Positions 1 through 5,552 of a stretch of DNA of 7,346 nt are shown piece after piece. The first letter of the stretch is position 1. The number at the start of each line of letters is the position of its first letter. The notes below the pieces were generated by a model. The model saw only the letters and a list, made by a program, of their open reading frames with translations, was not told the DNA's origin and did not search any database. Both the position numbers and the translations under genes were made by a program. This DNA is from Candidatus Bathyarchaeota archaeon (GTDB lineage: Archaea; Thermoproteota; Bathyarchaeia; 40CM-2-53-6), in assembly GCA_005883695.1 (NCBI GenBank), contig VBBV01000029.1, forward strand, positions 1-7,346. The letters are read 5' to 3'.

Positions 1-2
1 TT

Positions 3-167
3 CTCGCAAAGAGACGCGATGCAGCCGAACGAGTCCGTCGACTCTACAAGTACAGAGAAGAACACGGGATTCTTGGAAGCAGAATGGAATGGATTCCAAA
101 GCTCGGCAGGATCGACACTTCACAACTGTTGCTGCAAGAGATGCGTGGACCAGAAAGGCCTAGCTGA
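3..167 (+). CDS. C-terminal end of an unidentified protein (partial)
   Basis: The third forward frame is open from the window edge to a TGA at 165-167, giving the last 54 residues of a protein whose start lies outside the window. I choose this frame because its stop directly abuts the purN ATG at 168, the packing seen through the rest of the operon, and because the product is rich in Arg, Lys and Glu like a helical soluble protein (it begins LAKRRDAAERVRRLYKYREE and contains GRIDTSQLLLQEMRG). A longer overlapping frame at 19-225 runs into purN and has an atypical Cys/Ser-rich composition, so it is probably a shadow. I do not recognise the family. The tail faintly recalls C-termini of small DNA-binding antitoxin-like proteins, but that is only an impression. 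It would be co-transcribed with purN. Confidence 0.5.
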   Translation, partial: LAKRRDAAERVRRLYKYREEHGILGSRMEWIPKLGRIDTSQLLLQEMRGPERPS

Positions 168-791
168 ATGGTCCCGATCGGCGTCTTGGCGTCAGGACGA
201 GGTTCAAACCTTGATGCCATACTAGACGCGGTCGATAATCGATACCTCAACAAGTGCGAGGTCAAGATTGTTATCAGCAACAGACCAAACGCGCCAGCTC
301 TCGACATAGCCAAGAAACATCATGTTCAAACAATCACCTTGGACGACAAAAGTGTCCCCAAGAAAAGCTGGGACTACGACCAGAAAACTATCGCCGCTCT
401 CGAGTCACGCGGGGTGGCACCGAAAAACGGGCTGATCGTACTGGCAGGTTATCTCCGGATTCTCAGCGAACAGTTCGTCGATCTGTACCCTCGCAGAATC
501 ATCAACGTACACCCTGCTCTACTTCCGTCCTTTCCGGGTTTGGAAGCGCAGAGGCAAGCCCTCGATCACGGCGTCAAGGTCACGGGTTGCACCGTCCACC
601 TTGTCGACAGAGAGGTTGACCACGGTCCTATAGTTCTCCAAACGGCAGTCGCGATCCGCGACGACGACACCGTAGAAACTCTTTCCAGCCGGATCCTGAG
701 AGAAGAACACCGGATTCTTCCCGAAGCAATCAGACTCCTCACAGAGGATCAATTGAAGTTTGAAGGGAGGAGGGTGCTTTTCAAGAATTGA
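168..791 (+). CDS. purN: Phosphoribosylglycinamide formyltransferase, folate-dependent (GAR transformylase)
   Basis: This cytosolic enzyme transfers the formyl group of 10-formyltetrahydrofolate to GAR, giving FGAR, the third step of de novo purine synthesis. The 207-residue product matches the usual PurN length. The phosphate-binding loop SGRGSN is at residues 9-14. The catalytic block INVHPALLPSFPG (112-124) supplies Asn113 and His115, and DHGPIV supplies the catalytic Asp151 (equivalent to Asp144 in E. coli). The C-terminal EEHRILPEAI segment is also typical. The ATG at 168 directly follows the upstream TGA and puts the first beta strand (VPIGVLASG) at the correct place. The stop overlaps the folD TTG start. 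Its position next to folD and the cyclo-ligase gene fits the need for 10-formyl-THF. Use of PurN rather than the formate- and ATP-dependent PurT or PurP-type route implies a folate-using archaeon. Confidence 0.96.
   Translation: MVPIGVLASGRGSNLDAILDAVDNRYLNKCEVKIVISNRPNAPALDIAKKHHVQTITLDDKSVPKKSWDYDQKTIAALESRGVAPKNGLIVLAGYLRILSEQFVDLYPRRIINVHPALLPSFPGLEAQRQALDHGVKVTGCTVHLVDREVDHGPIVLQTAVAIRDDDTVETLSSRILREEHRILPEAIRLLTEDQLKFEGRRVLFKN
788..791 (+). promoter_or_regulatory. TTGA start/stop overlap purN-folD with upstream Shine-Dalgarno
   Basis: The purN stop TGA (789-791) and the folD start TTG (788-790) overlap in the tetranucleotide TTGA. A purine-rich GGGAGGAGGG at 765-774, inside the purN 3' end, lies 13 bases upstream of the TTG. 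That is a long spacing but still favours the TTG over the in-frame ATG at 803, which would be 28 bases away. The arrangement suggests coupled termination and reinitiation. Confidence 0.7.
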
Positions 792-1648
792 CAGCCATCC
801 TCATGGATGGCAAACTGGTAGCTGGAGAAGTCAAGAGACAGGTCGCCCAAAACGTCCAACAACTGGAAAAACATGGGACTGTACCTTTCCTCGTCACAAT
901 TCAGGTCGGCGACGACCCTGCCAGCGCCTCCTATCTCAAAGCCAAACACAAGGCCGCCGATGAGGTGGGAATAAGATCCGAGAGCCACCACCTACCCGCT
1001 GACACTTCCCAGAACAAGCTTGAAGCTTTGCTCGGCCAGCTCAACACCAACCCCAAGGTCAACGGAATACTAGTTCAGCTGCCACTACCCCCAGGCTTCA
1101 ACGAGGAAAAGATAATCGAGAGAATCATCCCCTACAAGGATGTTGACGGACTGCACCCCATTAACGCTGGCAAACTGGCCTCGGGCCATGAGGAACTGGT
1201 TCCGGGCACGCCGAAAGGCGTTATCAAACTGCTAAACTATTACAAAGTTCCGGTCGCTGGATCCAGGGCAGTTATCATCAACCGAAGCAATCTGGTGGGC
1301 AGACCCCTGGCCAACCTCCTCCTCAATCGAGATGCGACCGTTACGGTCTGCCACTCCAAGACACCCAACCTTTCAGGGATGACCCGGGCCGCTGATATTC
1401 TAGTCAGCGCGGTCGGAAAGGAAATCTTCCAGATTCGAGCGGACCACGTGAAACCTAACTCGGCTGTAGTCGATGTTGGCTTGACAAGGGTAGACGGGAA
1501 GCTCCGGGGGGATGTCGATTTTGAGAAGGTCAACAGAGTAGCCGGTTACATTACGCCGGACCCGGGAGGTGTTGGACCTATGACGGTAGCATGTCTACTA
1601 GAGAACACCGTACTGGCTGCGAGTATCCAGATTGGCTTGAAAGTTTGA
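788..1648 (+). CDS. folD: Bifunctional methylene-THF dehydrogenase / methenyl-THF cyclohydrolase
   Basis: FolD oxidises 5,10-methylene-THF with NAD(P)+ and hydrolyses the methenyl product to 10-formyl-THF, the donor used by PurN. At 286 residues it has the family's usual size. Visible motifs are VGDDPASASYLKAKHKAADE (40-59) with Tyr49 and the catalytic Lys53, GILVQLPLP (93-101) with Gln97, KDVDGLHPINAGKL (117-130) with Asp120, the nucleotide-binding NRSNLVGRP (165-173), and the C-terminal PGGVGPMTVACLLENT. Three conserved spots differ from the common form: PGTP at 139-142 instead of PCTP, NRS where GRS or GAS is usual, and TPDPGG (257-262) instead of TPVPGG. The catalytic residues are intact, so activity is expected. 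The TTG start gives MTAILMDGKLV, matching family N-termini better than the internal ATG at 803. The stop overlaps the next gene by four bases. Confidence 0.96.
   Translation: MTAILMDGKLVAGEVKRQVAQNVQQLEKHGTVPFLVTIQVGDDPASASYLKAKHKAADEVGIRSESHHLPADTSQNKLEALLGQLNTNPKVNGILVQLPLPPGFNEEKIIERIIPYKDVDGLHPINAGKLASGHEELVPGTPKGVIKLLNYYKVPVAGSRAVIINRSNLVGRPLANLLLNRDATVTVCHSKTPNLSGMTRAADILVSAVGKEIFQIRADHVKPNSAVVDVGLTRVDGKLRGDVDFEKVNRVAGYITPDPGGVGPMTVACLLENTVLAASIQIGLKV
1645..1648 (+). promoter_or_regulatory. TTGA start/stop overlap folD to cyclo-ligase
   Basis: The folD stop TGA (1646-1648) overlaps a TTG (1645-1647) that is in frame with the downstream gene. No clear Shine-Dalgarno sequence precedes it, so initiation here probably depends on ribosomes finishing folD. 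Confidence 0.65.
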
Positions 1649-2241
1649 CAGAAGCAAAGACTGCTGTCGAGAAAGAGCAATTCCGACGATATATTTTGCG
1701 ACTCAGAGATCGACAGTCTACTCGAGACATAGAGCAGAAGAGTGGGGAAATCCTGGATCAGGTTCTGCATCTTCACGAGTATGTCGGCGCGAGGGGTATT
1801 GCCTGTTACGTCAGCAAGGGTAGCGAGGTTGACTCTCGTCCGCTCATCCGAAAGGCCTTGGATAGCAACAAGCGAGTTCTTGTTCCCGTTGTGAAGAAAG
1901 GAGACATTGACCTCTTCTTCTCCGAAATCAAAGACCTCGGGAAAGAGCTCGCGCCTGGAAGCTTCAACATTCCCGAACCCAGGCCAGAGTTTCTACGTCC
2001 CGAGAGCCTCGACGCTGTCGATGTCCTGTTCGTTCCCGGGATAGTATGGGACAAGGAAGGCTACCGTCTCGGCTGGGGCAGAGGATATTTTGACCGTGTT
2101 CTCAAAACGCTTCCAGAACACGTTCGGTCGATCGGTCTCTCGTTCAATCTACAGCTTGTCAGTCGCGTTCCTCGGGATCAGTTTGATTTACCAGTGAACA
2201 CGGTAGTCACAGAATCTCGCGTTGTGCGGTGTCACAGTTGA
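1645..2241 (+). CDS. 5-formyltetrahydrofolate cyclo-ligase (methenyl-THF synthetase, MTHFS/YgfA family)
   Basis: The family converts 5-formyl-THF and ATP to 5,10-methenyl-THF, returning a dead-end folate to the one-carbon pool. The product is 198 residues, the usual size. It shows the basic N-terminal helix (KEQFRRYILRLRDRQS), YVSKGSEVDSRPLI (55-68), SFNIPEP (106-112), the signature FVPGIVWDKEGYRLGWGRGY (129-148) followed by FDRVL, and LPVNTVVTE (182-190). I chose the TTG at 1645 rather than the in-frame ATG at 1591. The ATG would add 18 residues with no family counterpart and make a 58-base overlap with folD, whereas the TTG reproduces the TTGA junction seen at both neighbouring gene boundaries. 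Lying between folD and purE, it probably supports the folate supply to PurN. The remaining doubt is the start, not the family. Confidence 0.92.
   Translation: MTEAKTAVEKEQFRRYILRLRDRQSTRDIEQKSGEILDQVLHLHEYVGARGIACYVSKGSEVDSRPLIRKALDSNKRVLVPVVKKGDIDLFFSEIKDLGKELAPGSFNIPEPRPEFLRPESLDAVDVLFVPGIVWDKEGYRLGWGRGYFDRVLKTLPEHVRSIGLSFNLQLVSRVPRDQFDLPVNTVVTESRVVRCHS
2238..2241 (+). promoter_or_regulatory. TTGA start/stop overlap cyclo-ligase to purE
   Basis: The cyclo-ligase stop TGA (2239-2241) overlaps a TTG (2238-2240) in frame with purE. This is the third consecutive junction of the same form. No Shine-Dalgarno sequence is evident just upstream. An in-frame GTG at 2229 is the alternative start. Confidence 0.6.
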
Positions 2242-2672
2242 CCAGGAGCGTTAGCATCGTCATGGGTTCGGAGAGCGATCGGGAGATCTCCAAGAAAGCG
2301 GAGACCATACTTGAGAAGCTTGGCATTCCCTTCGAGACGAAGGTTCTCTCGAGTCACCGCAACCACAAAGAGCTTGACAGGTACGTCGAGGGTTCCAAGT
2401 CTGACGTCTTCATTGCCATCGCTGGTCTCAGCGCTGCCCTACCTGGTTTCGTAGCGTCCCTAACCAACAAGCCAGTGATTGGAGTCCCGGTCTCGGGCAA
2501 GCTCAACCTCGACTCCATCCTCTCGATCGTTCAGCTCCCATCAGGCGTCCCGGTTGGCACCGTCGGCCTGGACAATGGAACGAACGCGGCACTCCTCGCC
2601 GCTGAGATTCTTGCACTCTCCGACTCAGAACTCGCAAAGAACCTCCAGCAATACCGTGGTGGTCGTGTCTAG
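2238..2672 (+). CDS. purE: 5-(carboxyamino)imidazole ribonucleotide mutase / AIR carboxylase, catalytic PurE
   Basis: PurE forms CAIR, step six of purine synthesis. The 144-residue product (from TTG 2238) has the complete single-domain fold: VMGSESD (8-14), KVLSSHRNHKEL (35-46) with the His40 expected to act in catalysis, IAGLSAALPGFVA (61-73), KPVIGVPV, DSILSIVQLPSGVPVGTVG (92-110), and the closing NAALLAAEIL. The DSILSIVQ block resembles class I PurE, which in bacteria uses N5-CAIR made by PurK. No purK lies in this window. Two active-site loops are unusual: SHRNH in place of the common AHRTP, and AALPG in place of AHLPG. Which substrate it uses, N5-CAIR or AIR plus CO2, cannot be decided from sequence. 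The start could also be GTG 2229, adding three residues. The TAG stop abuts the purC ATG. Confidence 0.93.
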   Translation: MTRSVSIVMGSESDREISKKAETILEKLGIPFETKVLSSHRNHKELDRYVEGSKSDVFIAIAGLSAALPGFVASLTNKPVIGVPVSGKLNLDSILSIVQLPSGVPVGTVGLDNGTNAALLAAEILALSDSELAKNLQQYRGGRV

Positions 2673-3539
2673 ATGCAAGAACACGTTAACGAACCCGAGA
2701 GCGAATTGTCCTCCGCACCATTCAAGCGTGGCAAGGTAAAGGACATCTACGAGCTCGACAACGAGGAACTCTTGTTCGTTTTCACTGACCGAGTATCCGC
2801 CTATGACATAGTCCTTGCCTCTATCATTCCTCGAAAGGGGGAAGTTCTCTGCAAGCTTGCAGCCTACTGGTTCAACTATCTGAAGGTCCCCCATCATATG
2901 GTCCGCGTCGAGAACGCGAACCGGATGATTGTCCGGAAGTTGAAGATGATCCCGGTAGAGTGCGTTGTCCGAGGTTATCTCTACGGCAGTCTCTACGAGA
3001 GACTTGTCAAGGGAGAGATCAGTCTCCCCGTGAAGCCAATCAACGCTACCAAACTTTCTGAACCATACTTCGATCCAACCACCAAGTCTGATGTGAAAGA
3101 TGAGCCTGTCACGGTTGACCAGATTGTGGACGAGGGTTGGTTGGACGCGGAAGAGATTACCGCGCTCAAAGATCGTAGTCTCAACATCTACAAGAAAATG
3201 TCCGAACGCGCGGACAAGGCCGGCTTCATCCTCGCAGATCTCAAGCTAGAGTTTGGTTTCGATGATGAAAGTAACATCGTTCTAGCGGACTCTATCGGGC
3301 CTGACGAGTTTCGGCTTTGGCCGAAAGAAAACTATGCTCCGGGCAAGAACCAGGAGAGTTATGATAAGCAGTTGGTCAGAGACTGGCTTTCCAAGGTTGG
3401 TTTCAAGAAGATCCTCGATGAGGCGCGAAAAGCTGGACAGCCAACCCCGAGACCCCCTGACCTTCCTAAGGGTCTGATTGATGAGACGAGTAAGCGGTAT
3501 GTTATCGCTTACGAGCGCTTGACGGGACTGAAGCTGTAG
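2673..3539 (+). CDS. purC: SAICAR synthetase
   Basis: PurC joins aspartate to CAIR with ATP to make SAICAR, taking the PurE product. The ATG starts directly after the purE TAG. The 288-residue product shows RGKVKDIYE (19-27, the ATP-grasp glycine-rich strand), FTDRVSAYD (37-45), ECVVRGYLYGS (96-106), PTTKSD (135-140), FILADLKLEFG (185-195), and NQESYDKQLVRDWL (226-239). It ends with the usual QPTPRPPDLP segment and C-terminal helix. The usual LxDEVxTPDSSRFW stretch reads LADSIGPDEFRLWP here (204-217), so one acidic residue of the familiar DE pair is Ser. I take this as a lineage variant because the flanks are well conserved. The length is closer to the longer fungal/archaeal-type forms than to the roughly 240-residue bacterial form. 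Translation is probably coupled to purE. Confidence 0.95.
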   Translation: MQEHVNEPESELSSAPFKRGKVKDIYELDNEELLFVFTDRVSAYDIVLASIIPRKGEVLCKLAAYWFNYLKVPHHMVRVENANRMIVRKLKMIPVECVVRGYLYGSLYERLVKGEISLPVKPINATKLSEPYFDPTTKSDVKDEPVTVDQIVDEGWLDAEEITALKDRSLNIYKKMSERADKAGFILADLKLEFGFDDESNIVLADSIGPDEFRLWPKENYAPGKNQESYDKQLVRDWLSKVGFKKILDEARKAGQPTPRPPDLPKGLIDETSKRYVIAYERLTGLKL

Positions 3540-3556
3540 GCTTGCCTCGGCCCCGC

Positions 3557-4591
3557 ATGACCTACGCCAGAGCGGGAGTCGACGTTTCCCGAGTCAGGAA
3601 ATCCCACGAGGCCCTTGCACGACTGCTTGAATCCACATTCAAAACTCGCAAAGGAAAGGTCGGGCATCCCGTTTTCCCGATTGGCCATTACGCAGGTCTC
3701 GTCGACCTCAACGACGGCCGGGTCCTGAGCCTCCACACCGATAACGTCGGGACCAAGGTCATCATTGCTCAGATGATGCGAAAGTACGACACCATCGGGA
3801 TAGATTGCGTCGCGATGTGCGCAAATGATCTGATTTGCACAGGCGCCGAACCTATCAGCTTCCTCGACTACCTCGCCATGGCCAAACACGATCGCCATAT
3901 TGTCGACCAAATCGCCATCGGGCTGGTGAAGGGAGCAAAACAAGCCGGAATAGCAATCGTTGGCGGCGAGACAGCAATCGTCCCAGACCTTCTCTCCAAC
4001 GACCCCGGGCTAGACCTTGTCGGGATGGCAGCTGGCATCGGCAAAAAGAAAGATCTCATCCTCGGAGATGAGATTCGAAATGGCGACGCGCTCGTCGGAG
4101 TTGCAAGTTCAGGAATACACTCAAACGGTCTAACACTCGCCAGGAAAATTCTCCTAAGAGAGTACAAGCTGAAAGAGAACGTGCCGGAACTCGGCCGAAG
4201 TATCGGCGAGGAACTGCTAGAACCTACTCGAATCTACGTCAAACCGGTTCTAGAGGCGACAAGAAAACTGGAGGTTCACGGGCTTGGTCACATAACAGGA
4301 GGAGCGTTTGCAAAACTCGATAGGATTGTCGGACAGGCAAGACTCGGAGCAGATATCGAACAACTGCCCCCTACACCGGGAATATTCCGGATTATCCAGA
4401 AGCGCGGAAGAGTCTCAGACCGGGAAATGTACCGGACTTTCAACATGGGAGTAGGCTTCGTCGCAATTTGTCCTCAGAGAGCAGAGGACACTTTAATCCG
4501 ACTCTTCGTGAGACACGGACACAACGCATTCGATCTCGGACGAGTGCAGAAAAAGAGAGGAATTCGAGTCAAAGACAAGGTCGTCAACTAA
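3557..4591 (+). CDS. purM: Phosphoribosylformylglycinamidine cyclo-ligase (AIR synthetase)
   Basis: PurM closes the imidazole ring of FGAM with ATP to give AIR, the substrate for the PurE step. From ATG 3557 the product is 344 residues, the standard length, and begins MTYARAGVDVS as family members do. The TTG at 3542, two bases after the purC stop, is in frame and would add five residues, but these have no family counterpart. Motifs: IGHYAGLVDL (42-51, archaeal wording of the GGFGG region), TDNVGTK (61-67), GIDCVAMCANDL (81-92), GAEPISFLDYLA, VGGETA (135-140), ASSGIHSNGLTLAR (183-196), EPTRIYVKP (222-230), HITGGAF (245-251), and RTFNMGVGF (293-301). It is the last purine gene here. The gap to the following HAD gene is 22 bases, so read-through transcription is possible. 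Confidence 0.95.
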   Translation: MTYARAGVDVSRVRKSHEALARLLESTFKTRKGKVGHPVFPIGHYAGLVDLNDGRVLSLHTDNVGTKVIIAQMMRKYDTIGIDCVAMCANDLICTGAEPISFLDYLAMAKHDRHIVDQIAIGLVKGAKQAGIAIVGGETAIVPDLLSNDPGLDLVGMAAGIGKKKDLILGDEIRNGDALVGVASSGIHSNGLTLARKILLREYKLKENVPELGRSIGEELLEPTRIYVKPVLEATRKLEVHGLGHITGGAFAKLDRIVGQARLGADIEQLPPTPGIFRIIQKRGRVSDREMYRTFNMGVGFVAICPQRAEDTLIRLFVRHGHNAFDLGRVQKKRGIRVKDKVVN

Positions 4592-4613
4592 GACTACCGG
4601 ATGAGTATCGGAC

Positions 4614-5196
4614 TTGAATCCTGCCGCGTCGATAAAGGGCATAATCTTTGACATGGACGAGACCCTGATTAGCACCGAGGCCGTAATAGTTCACTGCGTA
4701 AACGAAACATCGAAGAAATATCTCAAACGACCCAGGCCAACCCGTTAGAAAAGCAGTCGATGACTACCTCTTCTGTTATCGAAATAACTTCCTCGAAAAA
4801 GCGACCCTCTTTCCGGGAATCCCGCGGCTACTCCAGAAGCTCCGTGAATCCGGCAAACGTCTTGCGGTCGTGACCGCAGAAGAAAAGGCACTCATGGAGT
4901 TCAACCTCGCGACTCTCGGTTTGAAAGACTACTTCGATATCCTAGTTTCTCGTGATGATGTTCTGAAACCCAAACCGCATCCAGAGGGCATCCGTCTAGC
5001 CTTGAGAACTATGAGGACGAACCCCGAGGAGTCTATGATTATCGGAGACGCGGCTACCGACATATTGGCGGGGAACGACGCAGGACTCCTAACGGTGCTC
5101 GCCAAATGGGCACCTCAGTTCCAGGGGGATCTAAGCAAGGCAAGGCCTGACTACGAATTTCATACCGTCGAACAGCTGGCCAGGTTCTTCGCCTGA
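4614..5196 (+). pseudogene. HAD-superfamily phosphatase (phosphoglycolate-phosphatase-like), frameshifted
   Basis: Two frames together spell one HAD hydrolase. Frame A starts at TTG 4614 and reads MNPAASIKGIIFDMDETL, with motif I (Asp13, Asp15). It continues to about YLKRP (4719-4733) and hits a TAG at 4746-4748. Frame B is open from 4702 and becomes family-like at GQPVRKAVDDYL (from 4735). It continues through FPGIPRLLQKL, motif II LAVVTAE, motif III with Lys in LKPKPHPEG, and motif IV MIIGDAATDILAGNDAG, stopping at 5196. Moving from A to B needs a net +1 shift. The cap-domain segment usually found between these two parts (roughly nine residues) seems absent, which points to a small deletion rather than a single-base error. 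The merged product is about 193 residues against the usual 200-220. A GTG at 4870 could start a fragment lacking motif I, which would not be catalytic. The substrate is unknown. Confidence 0.82.
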
Positions 5197-5226
5197 ACCT
5201 AGGAGTGTCTGCGTTATTCGTTGCCG

Positions 5227-5425
5227 CTAGGCTTCTACCTTGGAATGTTCAGTGAGGACTTTCAGATCCGCAGGTTTGGCGTGGAACCCGATCTTTGCGT
5301 GGGTCCCGTCGCAGAACGGTTTGTTTGCTGGAGCCACCACATCTGCACAAGGCAGTGAACACCTTGCCATCCAGGTAAACGAGGTTTGGACCGTTTTCCG
5401 TAGACTTGATTTCTACCGTATGCAC
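5227..5425 (-). pseudogene. CDGSH-type iron-sulfur protein, interrupted by a one-base insertion
   Basis: CDGSH proteins bind a redox-active [2Fe-2S] cluster through three Cys and one His. On the minus strand, a GTG at 5425-5423 begins MHTVEIKSTENGPNLVYLDG and continues to ALCRCGGSS. The frame then slips, and the next frame reads NKPFCDGTHAKIGFHAKPAD, ending at the TAG 5229-5227. Dropping one A from the run at 5324-5326 restores a 65-residue protein. It fits the family consensus C-x-C-x2-S-x3-P-x-C-D-G-T-H exactly, with ligands Cys27, Cys29, Cys38 and His42. Dropping an A from 5320-5322 instead gives SKQPFCDGTH, also acceptable. Everything else looks intact, so it is either a very recent lesion, a sequencing or assembly error, or less likely a +1 recoding site. 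It converges on the damaged HAD gene 30 bases away. An in-frame TAG lies five codons before the GTG, limiting the start. Confidence 0.85.
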
Positions 5426-5441
5426 GGTTAAGGATGGATTC

Positions 5442-5449
5442 TATTTAAA
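5442..5449 (-). promoter_or_regulatory. TATA-like box between the CDGSH and RIO genes
   Basis: The minus strand reads TTTAAATA, 24 bases from its first base to the CDGSH GTG. This would suit a leaderless or nearly leaderless archaeal transcript, although the spacing is a little short. The central TTTAAA is palindromic, so the plus strand reads TATTTAAA and could also serve the divergent RIO gene, with a leader of about 80 bases. Only the motif is seen; use is inferred. Confidence 0.45.
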
Positions 5450-5492
5450 CAGGGGCAAGTATCCGTCACTTGGAACGATAACCGCAATCCTT

Positions 5493-5508
5493 AGATTCGT
5501 TTGAATCT
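5493..5508. repeat. Short inverted repeat in the RIO leader
   Basis: AGATTC (5493-5498) and GAATCT (5503-5508) form a perfect six-base inverted repeat around GTTT. A further GATTC follows at 5516-5520. It lies between the candidate TATA box and the RIO start, so it could be an operator or an mRNA hairpin. It could also be chance. Confidence 0.35.
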
Positions 5509-5534
5509 CAATCTCGATTCGCCGAGTTTGGAGT

Positions 5535-5539
5535 GGAGG
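5535..5539 (+). promoter_or_regulatory. Candidate Shine-Dalgarno for the RIO kinase
   Basis: GGAGG lies 13 bases upstream of the TTG at 5553. The spacing is long, but no better start is in frame nearer to it. The alternative ATG at 5574 would be 34 bases away and would cut into the conserved N-terminal segment. Confidence 0.4.
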
Positions 5540-5552
5540 CATTTGGCAGGGA

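Noticed and set aside
1240..1533. A minus-strand open frame of 97 codons
   Set aside because: It is opposite the NAD(P)-binding half of folD, with low-complexity Ser/Thr/Arg content.
1591..1644. An ATG start for the cyclo-ligase at 1591
   Set aside because: It would overlap folD by 58 bases and add residues not found in the family; the TTG at 1645 matches the neighbouring junctions.
3542..3556. A TTG start for purM two bases after purC
   Set aside because: The five extra residues (MPRPR) have no family counterpart, and MTYARAGVD from ATG 3557 matches typical PurM N-termini. It cannot be fully excluded.
3509..3943. A minus-strand open frame of 144 codons
   Set aside because: It lies opposite purM, whose frame carries all the family motifs.
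5240..5431. A plus-strand open frame of 63 codons
   Set aside because: It is antisense to the CDGSH gene, whose minus-strand translation has a precise metal-binding motif. The plus-strand product has no recognisable features.
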